From positions 682,001-746,000 of the forward strand of contig CAVZAA010000001.1 of NCBI GenBank assembly GCA_963773105.1: a stretch of 64,000 nucleotides of DNA. Reading direction: 5' to 3'. The notes under the pieces were generated by a model. It was not told the origin of the DNA and searched no databases. It saw nothing but the letters and a program-made list of their open reading frames with translations. Both the position numbers and the translations under genes were made by a program. Positions 27,257 to 36,104 of the stretch are shown one piece after another. Every line of letters starts with the position of its first letter. The stretch's first letter is position 1. The stretch comes from Trebonia sp963773105 (GTDB lineage: Bacteria > Actinomycetota > Actinomycetes > Streptosporangiales > Streptosporangiaceae).

Positions 27257-27858
27257 GGGCTGAGCACAACGGAGTCGGCGCGGTCCGGCGCGTCGTCACC
27301 GGTGTCAACGGAGTCGGCCGCTCCTACGTGCTGAGCGACGGCCTGGCGCCCAACACCTTCGTTTCACCAGATGTTGAAGGCTTCGGGGCAGCCGTCGCCT
27401 GGTTCACGCCGCCCGGCCCGGTCAGCAATGACGGCGCCGTCGACGCGGCCGCCGCGGACGCGCAGATCCCGATGTACCCGGCTCTGGGCGGGACGATCTT
27501 CCGGATCGCCGACTTCCCGCCAGACTCGGCCTACGGCCAGCAGGGACGGGACGGCCTGTTCTCCAGTATCGGCGACGGCGCCGAGGCGGCCCGCGACGGC
27601 GCGACGCACAGCGGCGGACGGCACTTCTGGTTCCACAAGACGGACTCGATCGATTTCGCCGTCGTGCTGGACGGGGAGATCTGGCTGCTGCTCGACGACG
27701 ACGAGTGCCTGCTCGGGGCCGGAGACGTCGTCGTGCAACGCGGCACTGCGCACGCGTGGTCTAACCGGTCCGACCGGACCTGCCGGATCGCGTTCCTGCT
27801 CTTCGGCGCGCTCCCGGTGGCCACGTCGGCGGACGAGCTCGCGGCCCGGCCGACGTGA
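27253..27858 (+). CDS. cupin domain protein
   Basis: Cupin of 201 residues with a GTG start at 27253 overlapping the FAH stop. The barrel motifs are HFWFHKTDSIDFAVVLDGEI (His, Asp and Glu of cupin motif 1) and GDVVVQRGTAHAWSNRS (motif 2 with His). Such proteins occur in aromatic catabolic operons, often as small metal-dependent isomerases, dioxygenases or sensors. I cannot say which. It is read in the same frame as the uncorrected FAH gene, so a simple gene finder would merge the two. It ends overlapping the acetoacetyl-CoA synthetase start at 27855. Confidence 0.8.
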   Translation: MRAEHNGVGAVRRVVTGVNGVGRSYVLSDGLAPNTFVSPDVEGFGAAVAWFTPPGPVSNDGAVDAAAADAQIPMYPALGGTIFRIADFPPDSAYGQQGRDGLFSSIGDGAEAARDGATHSGGRHFWFHKTDSIDFAVVLDGEIWLLLDDDECLLGAGDVVVQRGTAHAWSNRSDRTCRIAFLLFGALPVATSADELAARPT

Positions 27859-29826
27859 CCGACCGCGCCGGTGACGTTATCTGGCGGCCGTGCTGCCGAG
27901 CAGTTGCGCGACAGCGAGTACGCGGCGTTCGTCCGCTGGCTGACCGAGACCGGCCGGGCGGCATTCGGCAAGGCACCCGCCTACCGCGATGTCTGGCAAT
28001 GGTCGGTCGACGACGTCGGCCGCTTCTGGCAGGCGTTCGCCGAGTACACCGGCGTGGCTGGCGCGGCGAGCCAGCCAGGCGCGCCAGCGGCGATGCCAGG
28101 CCGGGGCTGGTTCCCGGGGACTGGCGTCAACTACGCGGCACGCTGCCTCGCCGGCGACCGCCAGGGCCCGGCGATCGTGGCGATCGACGACGACGGCACC
28201 CGCCATGTGACCACATGGGAGCAGTTGCGACGGAAGGTCGGCGCCCTGGCGGGCTTCCTGCGAGACAGCGGCATCGCACCGGGGGACCGCGTGGCCGCCG
28301 TGCTGCCGAACCGCACCGAAGCCGTGGTCGGCCTGCTGGCGGCGGCCTCCGTCGGCGCCGTGTGGTCGGTAGTAGCGCCAGAATTCGGCGCGGGAGCCAT
28401 CGTCTCCCGCCTGGCCCAGCTCGACCCGGCCGTGCTCATCGCCGCGAACGGCTACGACTACGCCGGCCGCCGCATCGACCGGACCGACGTGCTCGCCGAG
28501 GTGCTCGGTTCGCTCCCCGCCCTGCGGCAGCTGATCTGGGTCGACCAGCCGGAAGGCGACCTGAAGACCGGCGCGGCGGTCTCCGGCTGGTCTGACATCA
28601 TGGCCGCGGATCGCCCGTGGAAGGCGCAGACCGTGCCGTTCGAGCACCCGCTGTGGGTGCTCTTCTCCTCCGGCACGACCGGGGTGCCGAAGGGCATCGT
28701 GCACGGCCATGGCGGCGTCATCCTCGAGCACCTGAAGACCCTCACCCTGCACTCGGTGCTCCGGCCAGGCGACCGCTTCCTTGTCGTCGGCAGCACCAGC
28801 TGGGTCGTGTGGAATACCCTGGTCTCCGGCCTGCTGCGCGGCTGCACCATCGTGCTGCTCGACGGCAACCCGGCCTATCCCGACCTCGGCCGGGTATGGC
28901 GCGTGGCCGCCGAGGAGAAAGTGGCCAAGCTGGGCCTGGGGGCCGCCTACGTCCATGCCAGCATGCGCGCCGGGCCGCGCCCCTCGCGCGATCACGACCT
29001 CAGCGCCTTGCGGATGCTGCACGTCACCGGGTCACCCCTCTCGCCCGACGCCTACCCGTGGGTTTATGACGCGGTCGGCGACGTGTGGCTGGCCTCGGTC
29101 AGCGGCGGCACCGACGTGGCGGGCATCTTCCTCGGTGCCGCGCCGGGCGAGCCGGTCCGCGTCGGCCGGCTGCAGCCGCCGGCGCTCGGCGTCGCCGCGC
29201 AGGCCTGGGATGCCGCCGGGCGGCCGGTAACGGGGGAGCCCGGCGAACTCGTGATCACCCGCCCGATGCCCTCCATGCCGCTGTACTTCTGGAGCGACCC
29301 CGACGGCTCGCGGTACCGGGAAAGCTACTTCTCGACCTATCCAGGTGCGTGGCGGCACGGCGACCTCGTCGAATTCGACGCCGACGGCAGCTCCGTCATC
29401 GTCGGCCGCTCCGACTCCACGCTCAACCGCAATGGCATCCGGATGGGGCCCGCCGACCTCTACCGCGTGGTCGAGGCGATGCCGGAGGTGCGCGAGGCCC
29501 TGGTGGTCGGAATCGAGGAACCGGACGGGTACTACATGCCGCTCTTCGTCCAATTCACGCGGGGCGCCGATCCGGATGGTGCCGTGGCCGCGGTCCGTCA
29601 GGCGATCCGGTCGGCGCTCTCGCCCCGGTACGTGCCCGACGAGATCTTCGCGGTGTCAGCGATCCCGCACACCAGGACGGGCAAGAAGCTTGAGGTCCCC
29701 GTCAAGCGGCTGCTCATGGGCCAGCCGCTTGACACGGTGGTCGATCCTGGCGCCGTGGACGACATCGCCGCCCTCGCGGAGATCCGGGACGCCGTCCGCC
29801 GCCCCAAGCCGGCGAACCAGCGTTGA
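27855..29826 (+). CDS. acetoacetyl-CoA synthetase, second copy
   Basis: ANL-superfamily acetoacetyl-CoA synthetase of about 650 residues. Motifs: YRDVWQWSVDDVGRFW at the N-terminus, the adenylation loop SSGTTGVPKGIVHGHG near residue 266, SGGTDVAGIFLG, the core GRSDSTLNRNGIRMG and the C-terminal Lys in HTRTGKKLEVP. GTG at 27855 overlaps the cupin stop and gives the expected MTDRAGDVIWRP. One extra base near 27892 then shifts to the main frame, which is open from GTG 27871. If 27871 is the true start, the first dozen residues differ but the domain is intact. Acetoacetate released by an FAH enzyme would be its substrate, with thiolase (37021 or 2067) next. Confidence 0.88.
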
Positions 29827-30260
29827 ACGTCATCGCCAACGCGGTCCGCGCGCTGCTCGCCGCCGACCAGAGCCTGGCGCCACTCGGCTTCGATGTCGTC
29901 TTCGCCCAGGCCGGCGCGGCGCGGGTGCGTCTGACCCCGCGGCCGTCATTCGTCAACGGCCACGGCATCGTGCACGGCGGTCTTGTCTACGCGCTCGCCG
30001 ACACCGCGTTCGCCTGCGCGGCCAACAGCGTGCTGCCGGGGACGGTGACCACGAGCGCCTCGATCACCTACCTGATGCCCGCCCGGTCCGGTGAGGAGCT
30101 TGTCGCCGAAGCAGTCGTGCGGCATGCCCTCGGCCGCCAGTCCCTGGTCGACGTGACGATCAGCACCGGCGACCAGGTGATCGCGGAGTACCGGGGCCAT
30201 GGGCTGGCGCGGCGCGAGCGCTCAGCTGAGGCGCTCGCGCCGGACGCGACGGAAGGATAG
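29823..30260 (+). CDS. PaaI-type hotdog thioesterase
   Basis: Hotdog-fold thioesterase of 145 residues. The core is VNGHGIVHGGLVYALADTAF, with the HGG and Asp/Ala pattern of the PaaI group that hydrolyses hydroxyphenylacetyl-CoA and related aryl-CoA esters. The start is TTG at 29823, overlapping the synthetase stop. It would free CoA from dead-end aromatic thioesters, a repair role known for PaaI. The exact acyl group cannot be told. It is the fourth gene of the 26236-31224 operon. Confidence 0.85.
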   Translation: MNVIANAVRALLAADQSLAPLGFDVVFAQAGAARVRLTPRPSFVNGHGIVHGGLVYALADTAFACAANSVLPGTVTTSASITYLMPARSGEELVAEAVVRHALGRQSLVDVTISTGDQVIAEYRGHGLARRERSAEALAPDATEG

Positions 30261-30264
30261 GAAC

Positions 30265-31224
30265 ATGGCTCAGACGAGATTCACGCTCGGGACATTCGAC
30301 AACGGGACTGGCACCTTCCCGGGGCTGGTCGTCGATGAGACCGTCTATGACGCCCGGCAGGTCGTTCCGCACCCGACCGTCGCCGCGCTGCTCACCGACT
30401 GGGCGACATCGCTCCCGGCGCTGACAGCGGCGGCGGCGGCTCCGGTCGGTGATGGTGTTCCACTGTCTGGCCTGCGGGTGCTGCCGCCGGTGACGCCGCC
30501 AGGACAGCTGTTCGCCGCCGGCGCGAACTACCGGCAGCATGTGATCCAGATGGCCGTCGCGCATAAGCTCGGCGCCGCCGGCGCCGACCCCGAGCAGCTG
30601 GCCGCGGCGGCGGCGCGCGAGATCGACGAGCGCAAGGAACATGGTGAGCCGTATGTCTGGTCCGGGGTGGCGTCGTCGATCAGCGGCGCCTACGACGACG
30701 TAATCCTCCCGGGCGGCTGGGACGACCACGACTGGGAACTCGAGCTAGGGGTGGTGATCGGCCGCCGGGCACGGCACGTCACGGTCGCCGGCGCCCTGGA
30801 CTTCGTGGCGGGCTACACCATCTGCAACGACCTGACCACCCGCAGCCTGGTTCCCCGCAAGGACATCCCGATGATGGGCACCGACTGGATGCGGGCGAAG
30901 AACTTCCCGACCTTCTTCCCGACCGGTCCCGTCTTGGTTCCCGCGATGTTCGTGCCCGACCCGCTTAACCTCGGCATCCGGCTGCGGCTCAACGGCGAGA
31001 CGATGCAAGACAGCAACACCGGCGACATGATCTTCGGGCCGGCCGAGCTGATCTCCTACATCTCCCGGTTCGCCGAGCTGCGGCCGGGCGACATGGTGAT
31101 CACCGGGTCGCCGCCCGGCAACGGCTCCCACTGGGGCCGTTACCTACGCCCGGGAGACGTGATGGAGTGCGAGATCGACGGCCTCGGCGTCCAGCGCACG
31201 CGGTGCGTCGCGGAGGCGGGCTGA
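30265..31224 (+). CDS. fumarylacetoacetate hydrolase family protein
   Basis: FAH-fold enzyme of 319 residues, the second in this operon. It has LFAAGANYRQHVIQM, the metal-binding DDHDWELELGVVIG, ICNDLTTRSLVPR, FFPTGPVLVP and MVITGSPPGNGSHWG. The start is ATG at 30265 with GGAAGGATAGGAA upstream; the longer frame from 30199 overlaps the thioesterase. It is more like hydratase/decarboxylase-type FAH proteins of meta-cleavage routes than like true fumarylacetoacetase, on the basis of the ITGSP motif. A hairpin at 31262-31283 follows and probably ends the operon. Confidence 0.85.
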   Translation: MAQTRFTLGTFDNGTGTFPGLVVDETVYDARQVVPHPTVAALLTDWATSLPALTAAAAAPVGDGVPLSGLRVLPPVTPPGQLFAAGANYRQHVIQMAVAHKLGAAGADPEQLAAAAAREIDERKEHGEPYVWSGVASSISGAYDDVILPGGWDDHDWELELGVVIGRRARHVTVAGALDFVAGYTICNDLTTRSLVPRKDIPMMGTDWMRAKNFPTFFPTGPVLVPAMFVPDPLNLGIRLRLNGETMQDSNTGDMIFGPAELISYISRFAELRPGDMVITGSPPGNGSHWGRYLRPGDVMECEIDGLGVQRTRCVAEAG

Positions 31225-31261
31225 CAGAGGGCAAAGGTCGCGCGGCCCGCAGCACGAAGGG

Positions 31262-31283
31262 CTCCGCCGCCCCAGAGGCGGAG
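31262..31283. terminator. hairpin after the FAH operon
   Basis: CTCCGCC pairs with GGCGGAG across the 8-nt loop GCCCCAGA. It lies 38 bp after the stop at 31224. The same loop and left arm recur at 33464, so the element is also part of a duplicated segment. There is no U-tract. Confidence 0.5.
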
Positions 31284-31285
31284 TA

Positions 31286-31356
31286 GAGGCACGAAGAGTC
31301 CCTTGTCGGGGTCGTTGAACATCTCCCGGACGATCCAGACCTCGTGGCCCGCCATG
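31286..31356 (-). pseudogene. C-terminal remnant of a VOC extradiol dioxygenase
   Basis: The reverse strand encodes VWIVREMFNDPDKGLFVP, almost the same as the last residues of the dioxygenase ending at 33515 (WITREMFNDPDKGLFVP). About 45 bases are near-identical between 31288 and 33528. The rest of the gene is missing. Together with the repeated hairpin it marks an ancient duplication and deletion flanking the SnoaL and LigM-like genes. Confidence 0.75.
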
Positions 31357-31406
31357 ATGAGCCGGCTTCGAGGCGATGTGCATCGGCGTAGAGCCCAGAG
31401 GCTAAC

Positions 31407-31790
31407 TCAGAATCCGGGGATCCGCTCGGTGCCAGGGTCGGGACGGAAGGCGTCCCAGTGTTCTCGGAGCAGCCCGTCTCGCACGCGGAAGGCGTCGAGG
31501 AGTAGTCCGTGGGTCCGTATCTTCTGCCTGACGACGAACTCGCCCTCTGCGATGAGGTTCACGACCACGGTGCGCCGCGAGTCGCGCCAGTCTGGCAGCG
31601 GGACGAGTCGCTGGAAGAACTGGCGAAGGCCCTCGCGCCCCTCGCCGGCCAGGGGGTTGTGCTGCACGTAGTCCTCGGCGACTACCTCGTCGAGGATCTG
31701 CAGGTTGTCGCCCGTGCCGTAGATAACTTCGAACAGGCGTGTAACCAGTTGCTTGTTTGCTTCAAGTTCTGTCGGCGACTGTGCCGTCAC
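31407..31790 (-). CDS. SnoaL-like (NTF2-fold) protein
   Basis: Small protein of 127 residues with the SnoaL/ester-cyclase pattern: NKQLVTRLFEVIYG, EDYVQHNPLAGEG, and DAFRVRDGLLREHWDAF at the end. The fold is a cone-shaped pocket used for cyclisation, isomerisation or binding. The catalytic role here is unknown. The start is GTG at 31790 with AGAGAAG upstream. It lies between the dioxygenase remnant and the LigM-like gene on the minus strand. It may be a genuine member of the aromatic operon or a bystander. Confidence 0.75.
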   Translation of the reverse strand: MTAQSPTELEANKQLVTRLFEVIYGTGDNLQILDEVVAEDYVQHNPLAGEGREGLRQFFQRLVPLPDWRDSRRTVVVNLIAEGEFVVRQKIRTHGLLLDAFRVRDGLLREHWDAFRPDPGTERIPGF

Positions 31791-31868
31791 CAGCTGCTTC
31801 TCTTATTTCTTTTTCCGGTGTTCCATCGCCTTAGCGCCGGGCGGGCTGGCCGCTCAACAGGCCGCTGG

Positions 31869-33305
31869 TCATGCAGCGCCGCTTATCGCCCGCTTGCGGT
31901 AGTCTTCGCGGGCGACCCGCGTATACGGTGCCGGGCTGACGGTGGCCCGGATCTCGGTGATGTCCGTGGCCGGCACGACAGCGTCGCCGTAACCGCCGCC
32001 GCCCTCGCCCCAGTGGATCACGATCTCATCGCCGATCTCGACGGCCGGGTCGACGAGCGCAAGCGACAGGATCGACCGCTCGTTGGGCGTGTATCCGGTG
32101 TAGGCGGAGTTGCCCCGGATGTCGGTGCCGCCGGAGGAGATGCGGTCGTAGTGGACCTCCAGCTTGTCCGCCAGGGTCGGCAAGTGCAGGGCGCGGACGT
32201 CCTTGCCGCCTGGGGTGAGCATCTCTGCCAGCAGCCCGGCCGCGTCATCCCGGTTCCACTGCAGCGTGACCTTGTTCAGCGCGGGCTTGTCCCGGAGCGC
32301 GGCGAGCGCTTCCTTGCCGGTGTAGTCGTGCTCGGTGCCCACGAACCGGCCGTAGCCGAGATCGAACGGTGTCCGGTAGTAGTCCTCGGGGCGGTCGTGG
32401 CGCAGGCTGCCGGCCAGTCGCAGGATGCCTTCCAGGCTGTCGGCGGGCAGCCATGCGCGGAAGCCGGCCAGGCTGGCTCCGGTGTAGATCGCGGGAAGCA
32501 CCATCTGGTACCAGCCGGACTCGAGGGCGCCGATCAGGTAGCTCATGCCCCCCGCTAGGCGGAGGCCGAACTCTCTGCCTTCGTTGATGATGGTGTCGCG
32601 GACGAGGTCGCGCTGGTCCCACGGGCCCCAGATCTCGAGCCCGATCGCGCCCGCCATGCCGTGCCGCAGGGCGCGGCAGCGGGCGCCCGCGATGCTGATC
32701 TCGGTCATGTGGAAGAACTTCACGTCGCCGATCGGGCCGCCGTTGAGCTTCTCGATGAGCGCTCCGGCCTGCGGGCCCTGGATCTGGTAGCGGAAGGCCG
32801 GCCGTGCGGTGGCATGGCCGTTGGGGTAGACGGGCGAGCGCTCGTCGTAGGTCGCCGTGACGTCCCACCCGCCGGTTTCCGCGTGATAGCGCACCCAGTC
32901 GAGGGCGAAGGGCACGCCGTAGACGGAGAACAGGTTCTCGTCCAGGTGGAAGACGATGTCGTCCCCGATCAGCTGCCCTTCCTCGTTGACGCAGATCAGC
33001 TGATGAGCCGAGTTTGGCCTGGACCTTGACAAGTCGTTGCAGGCCAGCGAGGTCAGCAGCCGCTGCGCGTCCGGTCCCTCGAGGAATAGGCCCTGCATGT
33101 GGTGTGACTGGTCGAACAGGGCAACCGACTCACGCCAAGCCAGCGCCTCACGCTCCCAGAGCGAAAATTCCTGCGGGATCTGCGGGATTATCTGCGGCGG
33201 CGAAAAGACGCCGTTGCTGCCCGCGCGGTCGTAAGTATGCGCGCGCAGCAGGTTCAGCGGCCCGTCCGCGTCGCCGATGAGATCTTCAAGGCTCCGTGTC
33301 TTCAC
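31869..33305 (-). CDS. GcvT-family aminomethyltransferase, LigM-like O-demethylase candidate
   Basis: GcvT-fold protein of 478 residues, the size of LigM/DesA-type tetrahydrofolate-dependent O-demethylases rather than of GcvT itself (about 365). Features: ESVALFDQSHHMQGLFLEGP, LICVNEEGQLIGDDIVFHL, RYQIQGPQAGALIEKL, GAIGLEIWGPW and the C-terminal FVGTEHDYTGKEAL. GTG at 33305 is chosen because GGGAGA precedes it; ATG at 33371 adds an unconserved stretch. It would remove methyl groups from methoxylated aromatic acids such as vanillate, passing them to tetrahydrofolate. That substrate is inferred. A decayed copy is at 38240. The neighbouring hydroxylase and extradiol dioxygenase support an aromatic role. 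Confidence 0.8.
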   Translation of the reverse strand: MKTRSLEDLIGDADGPLNLLRAHTYDRAGSNGVFSPPQIIPQIPQEFSLWEREALAWRESVALFDQSHHMQGLFLEGPDAQRLLTSLACNDLSRSRPNSAHQLICVNEEGQLIGDDIVFHLDENLFSVYGVPFALDWVRYHAETGGWDVTATYDERSPVYPNGHATARPAFRYQIQGPQAGALIEKLNGGPIGDVKFFHMTEISIAGARCRALRHGMAGAIGLEIWGPWDQRDLVRDTIINEGREFGLRLAGGMSYLIGALESGWYQMVLPAIYTGASLAGFRAWLPADSLEGILRLAGSLRHDRPEDYYRTPFDLGYGRFVGTEHDYTGKEALAALRDKPALNKVTLQWNRDDAAGLLAEMLTPGGKDVRALHLPTLADKLEVHYDRISSGGTDIRGNSAYTGYTPNERSILSLALVDPAVEIGDEIVIHWGEGGGGYGDAVVPATDITEIRATVSPAPYTRVAREDYRKRAISGAA

Positions 33306-33463
33306 GGAATCTCCCTTCGATTGTGCTGTCTTGCCTGACCCGTGAGGGGACCCCACTTCAGGCTCGTTCATGGCCCGCGGTCGAGTCGCACCGCGTACCT
33401 GGCCCGGCCGATCCGCCAGGCCGGGGAAGCGATCTGGTACCTGGTGGTGTCTCGGCGACGGCT

Positions 33464-33491
33464 GGGCTCCGCCGCCCCAGAGGCTGAGCCC
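33464..33491. terminator. hairpin downstream of the dioxygenase gene
   Basis: GGGCTCCGCC pairs with GGCTGAGCCC (9 of 10) across the loop GCCCCAGA. It sits just beyond the 3' end of the minus-strand dioxygenase (33515) and before the LigM-like gene. The left arm and loop are identical to those at 31259. Confidence 0.5.
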
Positions 33492-33514
33492 TTCGTATCA
33501 GCGGAGCGCGCAGG

Positions 33515-34453
33515 TCACACTGGCGGAGGCACGAAGAGCCCTTTGTCGGGATCGTTGAACATCTCCCGAGTGATCCAATCCTCATAGGGGTTCGCGGTGC
33601 CCCATACGTCCTGGGTGGCCGGCTCGGCCGTGTCGTAGACGTGCGGGTGCCACGCGTCCTCGTCGAGGACTTCCAGTTCGGTGGTGTACTCCATCGTGTT
33701 GCCGCTCGGGTCGAGGAAGTAGGAGAAGGTGTTCTCCCCGGCACGGTGCCGGCCGGGACCCCAGATCTTCTTCCATCCGGCGCGCATCAGGCGGCCGGTG
33801 CCCCGCATGTACTCGTCGATGCCGCGCAGTTCAAAGGAGACATGCTGCAGCGAGGCGTGCGGGCCGCGGGCGATCGCCATGCTGTGATGCTGCGGGCTGC
33901 AGCGCATGAAGTAGAAGATGTCGCCCATTTGCGGGTGGTTGAGGGTGTCGGAGAGGCGGAACGAGAGGTGCTTTTCGTAGAACGCCCGCGTCTTCTCCGG
34001 CTCGGGTGAGTTGAGGACGACGTGCGACAGCCGGACGGGGATGTCTTCCTTCTCCTCGATCCTGCGGTGGGCGCGCACCTCGACGTCCGCCGAGACCTCG
34101 ACCGTCCTTCCGTCGAGGTCGAAGAACCGGAAGCCGTAGCCGCCGCCGGGCGTCTGGAGCGTGTCCGGCTCGGTGACGAGCGCGACGCCCTCGCTCGCAA
34201 GCCGCTGGGCCAGCTGGTCAACCGTCTGGCGGTCGGCGGCGCCGTACGACACCAGGTCAAGGCGCTTGTCGCCGGCCCGGCGTACCCGGATGATGTACTG
34301 CTCAGGCGAGCCCGCGGCGGCGAAGTAGGTGACGCCGGAGTCGTGCCCTACCTTGGTGAGGCCCCAGTGCTTGGCGTAGAACTCGACTTGAGTGTCGTAA
34401 TCAGGCACCGCTACGTCGACGTGACGCAGGTGGGTAATGGGACTGTCAGGCAA
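33515..34453 (-). CDS. VOC-family extradiol ring-cleavage dioxygenase
   Basis: Two-module vicinal-oxygen-chelate dioxygenase of 312 residues. The catalytic C-terminal module supplies the metal ligands: His in VRLSHVVLNSP, His in LQHVSFELRG and Glu in NTMEYTTELEV. A His in SPQHHSMAIA matches the usual acid-base residue. It would cleave a catechol next to the diol. It follows the MhpA-like hydroxylase gene by 32 bp, so hydroxylation then ring cleavage is a natural sequence. It is not a close match to HpaD. The exact catechol is unknown. Its C-terminus is duplicated at 31286. Confidence 0.87.
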   Translation of the reverse strand: MPDSPITHLRHVDVAVPDYDTQVEFYAKHWGLTKVGHDSGVTYFAAAGSPEQYIIRVRRAGDKRLDLVSYGAADRQTVDQLAQRLASEGVALVTEPDTLQTPGGGYGFRFFDLDGRTVEVSADVEVRAHRRIEEKEDIPVRLSHVVLNSPEPEKTRAFYEKHLSFRLSDTLNHPQMGDIFYFMRCSPQHHSMAIARGPHASLQHVSFELRGIDEYMRGTGRLMRAGWKKIWGPGRHRAGENTFSYFLDPSGNTMEYTTELEVLDEDAWHPHVYDTAEPATQDVWGTANPYEDWITREMFNDPDKGLFVPPPV

Positions 34454-34484
34454 CAGAGTCTCCTTGCTGTCCGGGGGGCCGCGC

Positions 34485-35984
34485 TCAGGCGGGTTGTGCC
34501 GCGGGAAGATTGAGTGTCGGCACGAGGTTCAGGAGCCCCTCGAGCTCCTGCGCGCTGCCGGCCGTGCCGAGGATGTAGCGGTCGGGCCGCACGACGACGG
34601 CCGCGGTGCCGGTGGCGGCGAGCAGGTCGCCGACCTTGCCGGGATCCGTGAAGACGATGGACTCCGGGTCGGCGTCCAGCGCGGAGCGGGCGGCGTCGCC
34701 GACGGCCTGCATGAGGCTGGCTTCCGCCGCGACCAGGAAGCGAGGGCCGACCAAGTCGTCGAGGCGAGAGCCGTCGGCGAGCAGGGGCTGTACCGCGAGC
34801 CGCCCGGCCTGCGGGTCCGCCGGGCCGCGGTGCAGGCCGGGACCGAGCGCCGGCGCCTGGGGCACCGACGCCTCGGGGTGCTCGCGGATGTAGGCGTCGC
34901 GCCCGGCGGCCACGTGGGGGTCGGTCGTCTGCACGAGGGTGGCCATCGTCGCCGCCTGCTCCACCCAGTTGCGCGCGTGGGCCCGGCGCTCGCTCTCGTA
35001 GGTGTCAAGCAGGTCGTCGCCGGCCAGGCCGCGGATCACCAGGCGGAGCTTCCAGGTGAGGTTGGCGACATCGCGCATGCCGGCGCACAGGCCCTGGCCG
35101 AACAGGGGCGGAGCCTGGTGGGCGGCGTCGCCGGCCAGGAAGACGCGGCCTGCCCGCCACTTCTCCGCGACGCGCGCGCGGAACGTGTAGATGGCGACCC
35201 GGTCGGGCACGAAGTGCGCCTCGGGCAGCAGGCCGTGGCTGATGCGCTCGATGGCGGGCGGCGTCACGATCTCGTCGGGGTCGTCATCCGGCATGACCTT
35301 GAACTCCATGCGGACCCGGTTGCCGGTCATCCTCGCCCACAGCGCGGGTCGCGAGTGGTGGCCGAGGAACACCATGTCGGCGGGCAGGCCCGGGCTGTCG
35401 TGGAGCAGGCCGTCGACGACAAGCCACGGGTCGTCGGAGCCGATGCGCTCGGCGGGGATGTCGAGCAGGTGGCGCACCGTCGAGGTGGCGCCGTCGCACG
35501 CGATCGCCCAGCGGCCGGTGATCACCGAGGCCGCGCCGCTGGCGTCCTCGACGTGGCAGCGGACCCCGGCCTCGTCCTGCTCGATCGCGGTGAGCCGGGT
35601 CCCGGTGCGCAACTCCACCGATGGCAGGGACGCGATGTCCGCCCGGAAGAGGGCCTCCATGTCGGGCTGGTGGAACATGAGGTCGTCGTGCCATGCCTGC
35701 GCGCCCAGCCGGCCGGTTGGTATGTCGAACAGGACCTCGTGGGCCTCGTTTTCCATCAAGACGCTGGTCATCGGCCTGCATAGCGCGCTCGCGCGCTCGC
35801 TGAGCCCGAGCCCCTGCAGCGTACGGATGGTTTCTCCGTCGAAGTGGACGGCGCGGGCCGTCGTCCACTGTGTCAGGTCGCGCTCCACGCCGACGGCACG
35901 GATTCCCGCATGCCCCAGGAAGGCGAGAGCCGTGGCGCCGACCGGCCCCGCCCCGATGACCACCACGTCGTAGTCGTGTGACAC
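34485..35984 (-). CDS. FAD-dependent aromatic hydroxylase, MhpA-like
   Basis: Flavoprotein monooxygenase of 499 residues. It has VVVIGAGPVGATALAFL, the DG motif AIACDGATSTVR and the GD motif VFLAGDAAHQAPPLFGQGLC, followed by MRDVANLTWKLRLV. A thioredoxin-like C-terminal domain ends near AVVVRPDRYIL. It resembles 3-(3-hydroxyphenyl)propionate hydroxylases. GTG at 35984 is chosen because GGAG lies 7 nt upstream; TTG at 35990 sits too close to that site. The repeat ACGTATCGTATCGT lies just upstream. It probably makes the catechol used by the dioxygenase at 33515. Confidence 0.87.
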   Translation of the reverse strand: MSHDYDVVVIGAGPVGATALAFLGHAGIRAVGVERDLTQWTTARAVHFDGETIRTLQGLGLSERASALCRPMTSVLMENEAHEVLFDIPTGRLGAQAWHDDLMFHQPDMEALFRADIASLPSVELRTGTRLTAIEQDEAGVRCHVEDASGAASVITGRWAIACDGATSTVRHLLDIPAERIGSDDPWLVVDGLLHDSPGLPADMVFLGHHSRPALWARMTGNRVRMEFKVMPDDDPDEIVTPPAIERISHGLLPEAHFVPDRVAIYTFRARVAEKWRAGRVFLAGDAAHQAPPLFGQGLCAGMRDVANLTWKLRLVIRGLAGDDLLDTYESERRAHARNWVEQAATMATLVQTTDPHVAAGRDAYIREHPEASVPQAPALGPGLHRGPADPQAGRLAVQPLLADGSRLDDLVGPRFLVAAEASLMQAVGDAARSALDADPESIVFTDPGKVGDLLAATGTAAVVVRPDRYILGTAGSAQELEGLLNLVPTLNLPAAQPA

Positions 35985-36006
35985 TGTCAAGCTCCTGCGG
36001 TACTAG

Positions 36007-36020
36007 ACGTATCGTATCGT
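36007..36020. promoter_or_regulatory. operator-like repeat before the MhpA-like operon
   Basis: ACGTATCGTATCGT holds two overlapping CGTATCG/ACGTATC units. It lies 22 bp before the hydroxylase start, in the 120-bp gap shared with the divergent gene at 36105. It belongs to the same motif family as the sites at 18200, 20305 and 26208. Confidence 0.65.
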
Positions 36021-36104
36021 AAAGACTACTGTAAGGCCGGGCGAGACGGATCACAACGCCCCCACAGTCACATTTCGATTGTGCTCACGGGAAGAGAGCG
36101 ACCC

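Noticed and set aside
26236..27858. A single 540-residue FAH-cupin fusion protein.
   Set aside because: The expected FAH C-terminus and stop appear in the next frame, and a GTG start for the cupin overlaps that stop, as at other junctions in this operon. A one-base insertion explains the fusion better.
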